The notes beneath the pieces are model-generated. The model did no database searches and was not told the origin of the DNA. It saw nothing but the letters and a program-made list of their open reading frames with translations. Position numbers and translations under genes: made by a program. Shown here piece by piece: positions 18,677 to 26,925 of a stretch of 64,000 nt of DNA. Position 1 is the stretch's first letter, and every line of letters begins with the position of its first letter. Location: assembly GCA_009694365.1 (NCBI GenBank), contig SHVE01000008.1, positions 1 to 64,000 of the forward strand, in the 5' to 3' direction. Source of the stretch: Thermoleophilia bacterium. Its GTDB lineage: Bacteria > Actinomycetota > Thermoleophilia > Miltoncostaeales > Miltoncostaeaceae.

Positions 18677-20511
18677 GTCGTCAAGCGCCGGTAGAGCTGC
18701 GGCAACTTCTGCGGCAACGTCCTCACGTCATCGATGACCACGAAGTTGGCGTCGCTGTACATCTGCGGGAGGTAGTCCGCACCCTCCTGGTCCACCGTCA
18801 CGCAGAAGAGGTGAATCTTCTCGCGGCGGGCCTCGCGCAGGGCCATCTGGGTGTCGGCCTGGGCGTACGTGCTGTCCTGGTAGGTGTCGCTGTCGTACGG
18901 ACGGCCGTCGGTGAGCAGGATGAGCAGTTTGACGTTGGAGTCGACGCTCTTGAGGCGATTGGTGGCGTGGCGGATGGCCGGACCCATACGCGTCTTCGAC
19001 CGACCGTAGATGCCCCCGATACGCGAGCGCACGCGGTCGTCGTACCGCTCGCCGATCTCCTTGACCGTGTAGAACTGCGCGTCGTCGCGGCCGTTGCCCG
19101 AGAACCCGTAGATGCCGTACTCGTCACGAATGGCCTCGAGGGCCTCGCACATAAGGAGGAGGCTCTCCTTCTCGATGTCGATGACGCGCTTGCGGCCGTC
19201 GATCTTGCGGTCGGTGGATGACGACATGTCCACGAGAAACGCCGTGGTGACATCGCGGTCCTTCTTGTCGCGCTTGATATACACGCGCTCGGTGGGTGTG
19301 ACGCGGGCCCGTCGGTCAACCACATGCTCCACGAGGCCGTCCAGATCGAGGTCGTCCCCCTCGGCCTGGAAGCGCATCTTGCGCAGGCGTTCGGGACGCA
19401 TGAGCTGGAAGTTCCTGCGGATCTGGGTGACCACACCACTGAACTCGTGGAAGGTGGCGGCCACGAAGGCGGGGGACTCGCGTGTGGCGCGCGTCTCGCG
19501 CAGCGTGCACCACGCCGGCCGGTAGTCCTCGATGCGGTGGTCCCACTCGTCGAACATGAACACTTGCTCGCCGAGGTCCTCCTCCTCGCCCGTGCCCAGT
19601 GCCACGTCGGGGCCAGCACCCTCGGGGGTCATGCCACCCGGGCTGTCCACCTCGTCCTCACTCTCGGGATCGCTGCCCCGGCCGACCTCGTCGCTGTCGG
19701 AATCGGCATCCGATTTCTGCGCGGCGACATCCTCGTCCGACGTCCCCACCGTGGACGGCTGGGCCGAGGTGGCCTGGTCTGACTCCTCGGGCACCTCGTC
19801 GGTCTCGCCCCTGCCGTCCCGATCGGGGTCGGCCTGGTCGCTGTCCGCTTCGATCTGGTTGCCCGTCTCGCCCGAATCGGGACGCACCAACTCCTCCATG
19901 ACCGGAGGGACGAAGGGCGGCATCTCCATCGGCTGGTACTCGTCGATCGCGTTGACCTCGACATCGCCCGTCTCGGGCTCGCCCTCCGGATCGTCCTCCG
20001 CCCTGCTCGGCAGGCGTTGCATCGCCTCCTCGGAGAAGGGCTCGGCGATCCCGCGTCGACCGGCAGCCATGACGTCGTCGATCATCGAGTAGATACGGGC
20101 TGTGACGCGCGCGGTGTCGCCCACGGTGGCGCCCGTGGCCGCCACGCCGTCGAGCAGCGCGATGGCGTTCCGGCTGGCCTCGCGCACATGCGCCGACATG
20201 GTGTCGAAGGGTGGCTGACCGTCCATGGTGGACACCAGAAGGGCGTCGATGACCTGACCCACCTCGGGCAACTCGACCTGACCCATCTCCGCGCGGCGCA
20301 GCAGCGTCTGCGTCTGCATGAGGTCCATGTCGCGGACGATTCCCGGGTACGTACGACGGATCTCCGCCTCGATGCGCTGGCCCTCGACAATGTTGAAGAG
20401 GTCGCGAGCGAGCGCCGGTGACGGAAACAATGCGTAGAACTTGGTGAGATCGCTCTGGCGACGCCATTCTTGGACCGCGGCGGCGGCCACTGGGGGCTGA
20501 CGGGTGCTCAT
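18673..20511 (-). CDS. VWA-domain protein, CbbO/NorD-type
   Basis: A 612-residue protein with an N-terminal helical region, a long acidic Asp/Glu/Ser-rich linker (about residues 195-305) and a C-terminal von Willebrand A domain. The MIDAS motif is DMSSSTD. It is followed by the family-specific [39 protein letters not shown] and late [19 protein letters not shown]. CbbO/NorD proteins work with a CbbQ/NorQ AAA+ ATPase to activate or insert metal into an enzyme such as Rubisco or nitric oxide reductase. Here the start overlaps the helical-repeat gene (ATGA), and the ATPase gene is upstream. No client enzyme is nearby. Confidence 0.85.
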   Translation of the reverse strand: MSTRQPPVAAAAVQEWRRQSDLTKFYALFPSPALARDLFNIVEGQRIEAEIRRTYPGIVRDMDLMQTQTLLRRAEMGQVELPEVGQVIDALLVSTMDGQPPFDTMSAHVREASRNAIALLDGVAATGATVGDTARVTARIYSMIDDVMAAGRRGIAEPFSEEAMQRLPSRAEDDPEGEPETGDVEVNAIDEYQPMEMPPFVPPVMEELVRPDSGETGNQIEADSDQADPDRDGRGETDEVPEESDQATSAQPSTVGTSDEDVAAQKSDADSDSDEVGRGSDPESEDEVDSPGGMTPEGAGPDVALGTGEEEDLGEQVFMFDEWDHRIEDYRPAWCTLRETRATRESPAFVAATFHEFSGVVTQIRRNFQLMRPERLRKMRFQAEGDDLDLDGLVEHVVDRRARVTPTERVYIKRDKKDRDVTTAFLVDMSSSTDRKIDGRKRVIDIEKESLLLMCEALEAIRDEYGIYGFSGNGRDDAQFYTVKEIGERYDDRVRSRIGGIYGRSKTRMGPAIRHATNRLKSVDSNVKLLILLTDGRPYDSDTYQDSTYAQADTQMALREARREKIHLFCVTVDQEGADYLPQMYSDANFVVIDDVRTLPQKLPQLYRRLTT

Positions 20512-21596
20512 CGGACCACCGTCCGGTACTTGGTGGTGATCTCCTCGACGGCGTCCGGAATGTCGCCGAGACTGAAGGAATACGTGCCGAACTCGATGCG
20601 AGCGGCACCGTGAGCGGCGGCCACCTTGTAGGCGGTGAAGTTGCGCTCGTCGTCCTCAAAGAACCGCATGTCGGCGGGAAGGATGATGTGGTCGGGGCCG
20701 AAGCGATCAACCGATTCCATCTCATCGGTGCCGCGCACGGCGACATCACGACCCGACAACGCCGTGGCATAGAGTTTGAGAACGCGGGCCACTCGGCGCA
20801 GTGGCAGGCCTTCGCGCAGCTCCTCGAGCACCTCGAGCGCGTACTTGGAGCCCATGCGGAAGTACCCGTGGCCCACCTCACGGTTCTTCTCGAGCACGTC
20901 GAGCCCACGACGCGTCCACTCGGCGGCACCGTCGTGGGACACGCGCTCGCTGTTGAGCAGGTCGAGCAGAGTGTTGGCGGCCTCGAGCGCGGCCTCGGGG
21001 TCGGCGGCGGCGACGAACCGCAGTTCGCGCAAGTAGCACTCGCGGTGCCGGGGACGCAGGCGCGCGAGGATGGGTGGTAGCACCGCGGCCAGCTCCTGCG
21101 CGTGTTTGGCACGCCGCTCGTCACGGCGGTCGCGAACGGCGAGCAGCGACTTGAGATCGTTGACACGCTCCCGTTTGGGCTCGATCTCATGGAGCTCGAG
21201 CTCCAAGTCTTTAAGTTCCTTCGCGAACGCCAGCATTTCGTCGTCGTCCAGCGGCCCCTGGGTGGCATCGGCGACGATCTCGACGTAGGCATCGGCGATC
21301 ATGGGGTCGGGCGCGTCGTAGAGGTCCGGCAGTTGCTTGGCGACCTCGACGCCCGACTTCCAGCCCACTGCGGCGATGGCGCGCACCTGATCGAGGTACC
21401 GCTCGACGGCCGCGTCGTCCTGCCCCACGATGAGTCGCGGCAACTGGCGTGCCACCTCCACCCCCAACTGGTACTTGAGGGCGGAGATCTCCTGCACTAA
21501 GCGCAGGTAGTCGTCGCGGCGCTCCTCGGGGACGGACGCGAGCTGGTCACGGCCCACGTACAGACCGACATCGCCGGCTCCACTATGAGTGCTCAC
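20508..21596 (-). CDS. Helical-repeat partner protein of the CbbQ/VWA system
   Basis: The GTG at 21596 starts a 362-residue protein; the longer frame to 22028 is antisense to nothing but lies over the ATPase gene in another phase. Two similar units, ISALKYQLGVEVARQLPRL and AAVGWKSGVEVAKQLPDL, suggest HEAT/ARM-like repeats. They are followed by a coiled-coil-like charged stretch (KELKDLELELHEIEPKRERV) and further helical repeats. The C-terminal part (ADMRFFEDDERNFTAYKVAA) is distinct. In CbbO/NorD proteins a helical N-terminal region precedes the VWA domain, so this gene and the VWA gene may be a split or duplicated version. Confidence 0.75.
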   Translation of the reverse strand: MSTHSGAGDVGLYVGRDQLASVPEERRDDYLRLVQEISALKYQLGVEVARQLPRLIVGQDDAAVERYLDQVRAIAAVGWKSGVEVAKQLPDLYDAPDPMIADAYVEIVADATQGPLDDDEMLAFAKELKDLELELHEIEPKRERVNDLKSLLAVRDRRDERRAKHAQELAAVLPPILARLRPRHRECYLRELRFVAAADPEAALEAANTLLDLLNSERVSHDGAAEWTRRGLDVLEKNREVGHGYFRMGSKYALEVLEELREGLPLRRVARVLKLYATALSGRDVAVRGTDEMESVDRFGPDHIILPADMRFFEDDERNFTAYKVAAAHGAARIEFGTYSFSLGDIPDAVEEITTKYRTVVR

Positions 21597-21627
21597 GGGC
21601 GGCCCCGGTCCTCTGCGGTCACCCGCC

Positions 21628-22440
21628 CTAGAACTGGGTGCCGATGAGCTCGAGGATGGATCGCTGCATCTCGAGGTCGTCTGTGATCGGCTTGCAGATG
21701 GTTGCCTCGCAGGCCACGATCGGGTCCACACCACCCTCGATGAGCTGACCGGCGTACACGAGCAGGCGGGTGGACACCCCCTCCTCGAGGCCGTGGGTTC
21801 GCAGGTTGCGCACCTTCTCGGCGATCTTGACCAAGCGGCTGGCCGTCTCCTGATCGATTCCCGACTCCGACATGAGGATGGTCTCCTCGGCGTCGGGCGG
21901 CGGGTAGTCGAAGTCGAGTGCGACGAAGCGCTGCTTGGTGGAGTGCTTGAGGTCCTTGAGTACCGACTGGTAGCCAGGGTTGTACGAGATGACAAGCATG
22001 AAATCCGGTGGCGCCTGAACGACCTCACCCTTCTTCTCGAGCGGCAGGATGCGCCGATCGTCGGTGAGAGGGTGGATCACCACGGTGGTGTCCTTACGGG
22101 CCTCCACCACCTCGTCGAGGTAGGCGATCCCACCGGCCTTGACGGCCGTTGTGAGCGGGCCGTCCTGCCACACGGTCTCATCTCCCCGGAGCGTGTACTT
22201 ACCGACGAGATCGGATGCCGTGAGGTCCTCGTGGCACCCCACGGTTACGAGGATGCGCTCGAGCCTCCAACTCATGAACTCCACGAACCGGGTCTTCCCG
22301 CAGCCCGTGGGGCCCTTGAGCATGACCGGGAGGTGTGCGGCGTACGCGGCCTCGAAGAGTTCCACCTCGTTGCCGAGGGGGAGGTAGTAGGGCTCCGCTG
22401 CAAGGCGGTAATCCTCTACGCGCTGGGTCTCGACCGCCAT
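21628..22440 (-). CDS. MoxR-type AAA+ ATPase, CbbQ/NorQ family
   Basis: A 270-residue ATPase with Walker A GPTGCGKT (about residues 41-48), [20 protein letters not shown], Walker B IAYLDEV, a sensor region [10 protein letters not shown] and [12 protein letters not shown]. These are strong CbbQ/NirQ/NorQ/GvpN-type signatures. The proteins form hexamers that remodel target enzymes with a VWA partner, encoded just downstream. It is the first gene of the three-gene minus-strand operon. The start context has AGGAGC upstream. Confidence 0.9.
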   Translation of the reverse strand: MAVETQRVEDYRLAAEPYYLPLGNEVELFEAAYAAHLPVMLKGPTGCGKTRFVEFMSWRLERILVTVGCHEDLTASDLVGKYTLRGDETVWQDGPLTTAVKAGGIAYLDEVVEARKDTTVVIHPLTDDRRILPLEKKGEVVQAPPDFMLVISYNPGYQSVLKDLKHSTKQRFVALDFDYPPPDAEETILMSESGIDQETASRLVKIAEKVRNLRTHGLEEGVSTRLLVYAGQLIEGGVDPIVACEATICKPITDDLEMQRSILELIGTQF

Positions 22441-22527
22441 GTGCCGTGCTCCTTAGATTCGAGAGGATCGTTCAGAAGTGGTTGAGAATCCTACCAGCGA
22501 GATGGCACCCCGCCCGGAACCCGTTCC

Positions 22528-22577
22528 CTCGGGTCAGGACCTCGGGTCAGGACCTCGGGTCAGGACCTCGGGTCAGG
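22528..22577. repeat. 13-bp tandem repeat, nearly four copies
   Basis: The unit CTCGGGTCAGGAC repeats three times plus a partial fourth copy. The last copy contains the stop codon of the small protein gene that ends at 22573, so the array extends its 3' untranslated region. Copy number may vary between strains. Confidence 0.85.
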
Positions 22578-22869
22578 GCTCCCAGACGGGTGGAAGGTCG
22601 AGTTCAAATTCGCCGCCGTCGGGATAGTTCTTGGCGTACCACTCCGTAAAGTTCGGAATAGTGAACCCCACGACCGCACGGCTTTGTGGCTCGACCCGAA
22701 CGAGAACCTCGCGCACCTCGTCGAACACCGACGACGCCGGTACCGGGGCTCCGAACACCGCCGTGAAGGTGTCGGCGGCGGAGTCGTAGTGGGTAAGTGA
22801 CTCGGTCGCGTTTCGGAGAGCGTTCTCCTCGGCGTAGTTCGGGCCGTCGCCCTCGTTGCCGTCCGCCAT
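22573..22869 (-). CDS. Small acidic protein, paralogue of the 33.8 kb protein
   Basis: A 98-residue acidic protein from the ATG at 22869. Its second half VLVRVEPQSRAVVGFTIPNF followed by TEWYAKN and GEFELDLP matches the pattern of the 100-residue protein at 33762-34064 (TVFFDPEDHEVLGFSITEF, GEFEVVLP). The shared layout is a strand, a Pro, then V-x-GF-x-I-x-x-F, an aromatic pair and GEFE-x-x-LP. It may belong to the DUF2283-like small proteins, but this is uncertain. It is divergent from the acetolactate synthase gene. Confidence 0.65.
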   Translation of the reverse strand: MADGNEGDGPNYAEENALRNATESLTHYDSAADTFTAVFGAPVPASSVFDEVREVLVRVEPQSRAVVGFTIPNFTEWYAKNYPDGGEFELDLPPVWEP

Positions 22870-22975
22870 TGTGCGCCTCCTCGCTGCGATCGCCGCCCGA
22901 CGGGAATCGCGGGCCGGTGGGCTAATGTACCCCGTCCATTTGGATTCGAGGCCGCACTGCGGCGGGAGGTCTGGG

Positions 22976-24694
22976 ATGCGCGGCGTCGACGCCACCCTCG
23001 AAGTTCTAAAGCGCGGCGGCGTGGATGCGATCTTTGGCATTCCCGGCGGTCCCCTCATCCCGCTGTTCGACGCGCTGTTCGACGACCCCGACCTGAGGCT
23101 CTTCCTCACGCGCCACGAGCAGGGGGCTGGCCACATGGCCGAGGGCTACGCCAAGGTGAGCGGTCGAGTGGCGGTGTGCACCGGTACCTCCGGCCCCGGG
23201 GCCACCAATCTCGTCACCCCCATCGCCGACGCCTACATGGACTCGATCCCGATGATCGCCCTCACGGGGCAGGTGGGGTCCGCTCGTGTGGGAACCGACG
23301 CCTTTCAGGAAGCCGACATCGTCGGAATCACCCTGCCCATCGTCAAGCATTCGTACCTCGTCACCGATGCCGCCGAACTCCCCACCGTGCTCACCGAGGC
23401 GCTGTGGCTGGCCCAGAGCGGTCGCCCCGGCCCTGTGCTCGTGGATGTGTGCGTGGACCAGTGGGCCGTCGAGGTGGACGACTACACCGGCCCGTACCCC
23501 CCGCCCATGCCGGGTTACAACCCACGCATGGGCGCTGGCCATCCCAAGGTCCTCGCAGCGGCAGCGCGCGCCCTCGCCGGTGCCACGAAGCCGATGATTT
23601 ACGCCGGTGGGGGCATCATCGCCTCCGGGGCATCCGAGGCCCTCACCCGAATGGCCGAAGTGGCGCAGATCCCGGTGACCACCACCCTCATGGGTCTCGG
23701 TGGGTTTCCCGCCAACAATCCGCTGTACACCGGTATGCCCGGCATGCACGGCATCGCGGCATCCACCTTCGCCCTTCAGGAGAGCGACGTCATCCTGGCC
23801 ATCGGCGTGCGGTTCGATGAGCGCGTCCTCTCGACCGTCATGAAGGAGTGGGCACCCAACGCCAAGATCATCCACATCGACATCGACCCCGCCGAGATCA
23901 GCAAGAACCGCGACGCCCATATCGGTATCGCTGGCGAGGCCAAGGATGCCCTCGAGGCGCTGGCCGAAATCTACGTCGCTCAGGAGGCACGCCACGACGA
24001 GGAGTCGCGTGGTGCGTGGCTGCGCAAAATCCATGCGTGGATCGACGAGTACCCGTTTGAGATCGACGACGACGAGCCCGGGGTCATCGCTCCGCAGAAC
24101 GTCATCAAGGCGATCTACGAGATCACCGGTGGCGACGCCATCATCGCCACCGAGGTCGGGCAGCACCAGATGTGGGCCGCCCAGTTCTACCGCTTCAACA
24201 AGCCACGTCGCTGGATCACCTCCGGTGGCCTCGGCACCATGGGGTTCGGCCTCCCCGCGGCCCTCGGCGCCCAGGTGGCCATGCCCGACGAACTCGTGGT
24301 GGACATCGCGGGTGACGGATCGTTCGAGATGACTCTTCAGGAGCTCTCCACCGCGCAGACCTACGGCCTCCCGGTGAAAATCGTCATCATCAACAACGGG
24401 TTCCTTGGCATGGTGCGCCAGTGGCAGGAACTCTTCTGGGACAAGCGTTACTCCAACACGTCATTCGGCGCGTTCCAGCCCGACTTCGCCCGCCTCGCCG
24501 GCGCCTACGGCATCCCCGGCATCCGCATCGAAGACCCGGCGGAACTCGAGGACGCCCTCCGCGACACCCTCGCCACCGACGGCCCGGCGCTCATCGACGT
24601 TGCGGTCAACCGCAACGCCAAGGTCTTTCCGATGGTGCCCCAGGGCAAGGGCCCGGACTCGGTGATCGTGCGCGACCCCACGAAGGCGCGATAG
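22976..24694 (+). CDS. ilvB: Acetolactate synthase large subunit
   Basis: A 572-residue ThDP enzyme that condenses pyruvate with pyruvate or 2-ketobutyrate in branched-chain amino-acid synthesis. The ATG at 22976 follows a GGGAGG site and starts a family-like N-terminus (IFGIPGGPLIPLFDAL). The catalytic Glu is in RHEQGAGHMAEGYAK. The ThDP/Mg motif is GDGSFEMTLQEL with the Asn pair in IVIINNGFLGM. The length is normal. No ilvN regulatory subunit or ilvC follows, which is unusual for an anabolic enzyme; a catabolic or other ThDP function cannot be ruled out. Confidence 0.88.
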   Translation: MRGVDATLEVLKRGGVDAIFGIPGGPLIPLFDALFDDPDLRLFLTRHEQGAGHMAEGYAKVSGRVAVCTGTSGPGATNLVTPIADAYMDSIPMIALTGQVGSARVGTDAFQEADIVGITLPIVKHSYLVTDAAELPTVLTEALWLAQSGRPGPVLVDVCVDQWAVEVDDYTGPYPPPMPGYNPRMGAGHPKVLAAAARALAGATKPMIYAGGGIIASGASEALTRMAEVAQIPVTTTLMGLGGFPANNPLYTGMPGMHGIAASTFALQESDVILAIGVRFDERVLSTVMKEWAPNAKIIHIDIDPAEISKNRDAHIGIAGEAKDALEALAEIYVAQEARHDEESRGAWLRKIHAWIDEYPFEIDDDEPGVIAPQNVIKAIYEITGGDAIIATEVGQHQMWAAQFYRFNKPRRWITSGGLGTMGFGLPAALGAQVAMPDELVVDIAGDGSFEMTLQELSTAQTYGLPVKIVIINNGFLGMVRQWQELFWDKRYSNTSFGAFQPDFARLAGAYGIPGIRIEDPAELEDALRDTLATDGPALIDVAVNRNAKVFPMVPQGKGPDSVIVRDPTKAR

Positions 24695-24752
24695 CCAACC
24701 CCCACCGTGCGCGACGGGGCAGGAAACGCCCCGTCGGCCCTCCGCCACCGGA

Positions 24753-24796
24753 CTGTTAGGTGTCAGACACCAATGGTCGACCGTCAGACACCGGGG
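24753..24796. repeat. Two GTCAGACACC palindromic motifs
   Basis: GGTGTCAGACACC at 24759-24771 is a perfect odd-length palindrome, followed by a half-degenerate copy CCGTCAGACACC at 24781-24792. They lie just outside the left direct repeat of the IS-remnant island. Confidence 0.7.
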
Positions 24797-24848
24797 GTCA
24801 CCGGGGTACTGCCGGATTGCGCGACGGTCCACCCATCTCCAGCCACAT

Positions 24849-24971
24849 CTAGATGTAAGGCGCCAACACGTTGTTCATACGGAGCCATCCTGCAGGATAG
24901 GCCACCTCGCCGTCACGCAACTTCCGCATGACCTGCTCGGTGGTGTGACGTCTGCGCTTTGTGAGTGCCAT
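24849..24971 (-). pseudogene. IS3-type transposase remnant (OrfA start fused to a C-terminal tail)
   Basis: A 40-residue frame starts MALTKRRRHTTEQVMRKLRD, closely like the N-terminus of IS3-group OrfA proteins (KRRRHTPEQ-type). After GEVAYPAGW it ends RMNNVLAPYI, resembling the C-terminal tail of the neighbouring plus-strand remnant (GNNVLASHI). This looks like an element that lost its middle. It is too short to be an active transposase. Confidence 0.55.
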
Positions 24972-25084
24972 CTTCTACCCCTTCGGGGCGTTCGTGGCTC
25001 TCAAATCACCTGGACCGATTATTGGGTCACCTCACTGGGCCGACGGAGCGATCTATGGCTCCTCAGCCGAACGAACCGGTGCCC

Positions 25085-25203
25085 TGTCCGATTCGCTGCG
25101 GTTCGCCAATCACCACCGACCCCACGCATCCCTCAACCGACCGACGCCAGCCCCTCGGCTGGCGTCGCTCTTGGGGAACAACGTCTTGGCGAGCCACATT
25201 TAG
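25085..25203 (+). pseudogene. IS3/IS481-type transposase C-terminal remnant
   Basis: The plus-strand frame ending at 25203 reads RFANHHRPHASLNRPTPAPR and then NNVLASHI before its stop. NHHRPHASL followed by TPA-x-RL is the hallmark of the C-terminal end of DDE integrase-fold transposases of the IS3/IS481 groups. The catalytic part is gone; sequence upstream of about 25085 in the same frame is not transposase-like. Confidence 0.6.
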
Positions 25204-25221
25204 GGGTTGACGGGAACCCCC

Positions 25222-25238
25222 GGTGTCTGACACTTACC
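25222..25238. repeat. GTGTCTGACACTTA palindromic motif
   Basis: GGTGTCTGACACTTACC is the inverted counterpart of the motif at 24759 and extends with TTACC exactly like the copy before the sirtuin gene. It lies just inside the right direct repeat of the IS-remnant island. Confidence 0.65.
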
Positions 25239-25500
25239 AATCGGACCGGGCGGGGTGATGCCGGATTGCGCGACGGCGGGTGTATCGGGATACCTTTCCC
25301 GGTGCGAGCGGGAATGGGAATGAGAACCGGTACGACACGATGTCGCCCGGGGCGAGCCGGTCCCCGGGTGTCTTTCTCAGGCGACCAGTGTCCGTTGACG
25401 AACCCGTCATGCTGGGTGACACTTGATGCGTTCCCCGCTTCTGCCCCCACCTGCGAGGTCGCAACCCGGATTGAGTACGGCATCGGAACATACGGGCGGA

Positions 25501-26355
25501 ATGGCGATTGGATCGCTCGCACAGCGCACCGGCGTGCCGGTGGACACCCTACGCGCCTGGGAGCGCCGTTACGGCGTGCTCCACCCCAGCCGTACCGACG
25601 GCGGGCAGCGCCGCTACGACGACGGTGACGTGGAGCGAGTGCTGTGGCTCGCGGCGCGCGTGCTCGAGGGCCAGCGCATCTCCGATGCCGTGGGTGCCCT
25701 CACATCCCTCGAGCAGGATCAGACCGACGGGGCACTTCCGCCCACGGCCGCCCTCGCTGCACGGCTGGCCGCCGCGTCCCGCCAGGGGGACGGCGGCCGG
25801 GTGGACGCCGAGCTCGACCGTGCCTTCGCCGCGTTACCCCTCCTGCAGGCGATGGAGTTCGTCGTATTCCCCGCGCTCGCCGAACTCGGTCGCCGATGGG
25901 CGGACGGTGAGGCAGTGGTGGTCGCCGAACACCTCTTGAGCGAGGCCACCCATCACCGCCTGTCGGCCCGCCTCTCCGCAGCGCGCAGGTCCCGGGGGCC
26001 GATCGCCATCGTTGCCTGCCCCACCGGTGAGCGTCACGCGGTCGGAGCCCTCACGCTGTCGGTGCTCATGGCACAGGATGGCTGGTGCGTCAGTTTCCTC
26101 GGGCCCGACACCCCCCTGTGCGACGCGGATGCGGTCGCGAGTTTACGACGCGCCCGGGCGTGCGTGGCTGTGTGCACCCTTCCGGGGTCAGCCGGTGCCG
26201 TCGTGAACGAGATCCTCGCTCTTCCGCACTCCCACCTCTGGGTGCTCGCGGGGCCGGATGCCGCGGAACAGGGTGCGTGCCCGGTTCCCGTCTGGGGTCC
26301 CTCGCTCACGGCGGCGCGTCAGGCCGCCACCGAGCGCGCCGGCCACTGGGACTGA
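25501..26355 (+). CDS. CarH/LitR-like MerR regulator with B12-binding photoreceptor domain
   Basis: From the ATG at 25501 the product is 284 residues. Residues 1-70 are a MerR winged helix (IGSLAQRTGVPVDTLRAWER, RYGVL). Residues 85-160 form the helical cap of a cobalamin-binding domain with the signature W-x9-EH: Trp133, Glu143, His144. The Rossmann part has GERHAVGAL, where His179 aligns with the lower axial ligand of Thermus CarH (His177). The upper ligand His132 of CarH aligns with Ala134 here. CarH proteins bind adenosylcobalamin, repress promoters in the dark and fall apart in light. No carotenoid or photolyase genes adjoin it. An earlier ATG at 25423 would add 26 unstructured residues. 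Confidence 0.85.
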   Translation: MAIGSLAQRTGVPVDTLRAWERRYGVLHPSRTDGGQRRYDDGDVERVLWLAARVLEGQRISDAVGALTSLEQDQTDGALPPTAALAARLAAASRQGDGGRVDAELDRAFAALPLLQAMEFVVFPALAELGRRWADGEAVVVAEHLLSEATHHRLSARLSAARRSRGPIAIVACPTGERHAVGALTLSVLMAQDGWCVSFLGPDTPLCDADAVASLRRARACVAVCTLPGSAGAVVNEILALPHSHLWVLAGPDAAEQGACPVPVWGPSLTAARQAATERAGHWD

Positions 26356-26369
26356 TCACACGTCCTTCG

Positions 26370-26406
26370 GACGCGAACGACCCGCACTACCGGGGTCGTT
26401 CGCGTC
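26370..26406. terminator. Bidirectional hairpin between convergent genes
   Basis: GACGCGAACGACCC pairs perfectly with GGGTCGTTCGCGTC over 14 base pairs with a 9-base loop. It lies between the end of the B12 regulator gene (26355) and the end of the convergent DUF35 gene (26425). No long T run follows on either strand. Confidence 0.65.
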
Positions 26407-26424
26407 GTCAGACGCCGACCCGAT

Positions 26425-26922
26425 CTATTTCCTGCGCACCCGTGCCGTCGGGCCCGGGGTGGAGGCAGCGGCGACCTTTACGGCGCGCGCCGTGCGTACG
26501 GCCGGAGTCGCCGGTGAGGGTGCGTCGTCATCCACGACGAACTTGTACGAGTAGTAGATGTCGCCCTCGTGGCCCAACTTCATGCGCCGCAGCGTGGCCA
26601 CGACGCGCGTGCCCACCTCCACGTCGTCGGGAGCCACGCCCATGACCGGCGCGGGAATGATGACGCCCTCGTCCATGAGGATGTGCCCCACCACGTACGG
26701 CTCCTGCCCCAGAAACTCGCGTGGCGGGTAGTAGACCACCGTGTAGTTGGTGATCTCACCCGTGCCCGAGAGCTCCGACTCGGTGAGGCCGTCGTTGCCG
26801 CACTTGTAACAGTGGCTGCGCTCCCACCACGGCGAGAGTTCGCCGCACGTGTCGCACTTCATGGCGTACAGGTGAAGCTTGGGTGCACCCAGCCGGGTGA
26901 ACTCGATCGCGGAAACGGTCAT
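26425..26922 (-). CDS. DUF35 zinc-ribbon/OB-fold protein
   Basis: A 165-residue DUF35 protein with a rubredoxin-like zinc ribbon (CDTCGELSPWW then CYKCG) and an OB fold (GEITNYTVVYYPPREFL, VATLRRMKLGHEGD). It ends in a basic Ala/Pro/Arg tail of about 35 residues (RTARAVKVAAAS). DUF35 proteins pair with thiolase-fold enzymes and bind acyl-CoA, as in the archaeal thiolase/HMG-CoA synthase complex and the steroid aldolase Ltp2-ChsH2. The gene lies three bases after the thiolase gene, so pairing is likely. It is the last gene in the minus-strand CoA cluster. Confidence 0.9.
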   Translation of the reverse strand: MTVSAIEFTRLGAPKLHLYAMKCDTCGELSPWWERSHCYKCGNDGLTESELSGTGEITNYTVVYYPPREFLGQEPYVVGHILMDEGVIIPAPVMGVAPDDVEVGTRVVATLRRMKLGHEGDIYYSYKFVVDDDAPSPATPAVRTARAVKVAAASTPGPTARVRRK

Positions 26923-26925
26923 CGG

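Larger units (their letters stand above)
24803..25276. mobile_element. IS-remnant island between 25-bp direct repeats
   Basis: Near-identical 25-base direct repeats (24803-24827 and 25252-25276, two mismatches; shared core GCCGGATTGCGCGACGG) bound a 425-base interior. That interior holds a minus-strand OrfA-like start and a plus-strand transposase C-terminus. The repeats are longer than a typical IS target-site duplication, so they may be copies of a longer repeat or remnants of nested insertions. Palindromes of the GTGTCAGACAC type flank both sides. Confidence 0.5.

Noticed and set aside
22976-24694. Other ThDP enzymes such as oxalyl-CoA decarboxylase or glyoxylate carboligase
   Set aside because: Active-site segments and the length fit acetolactate synthase better, although absence of ilvN leaves some doubt.
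25277-25420. Another riboswitch upstream of the B12 photoreceptor gene
   Set aside because: GC-rich hairpin-forming sequence without the conserved blocks of the cobalamin or any other class I know.
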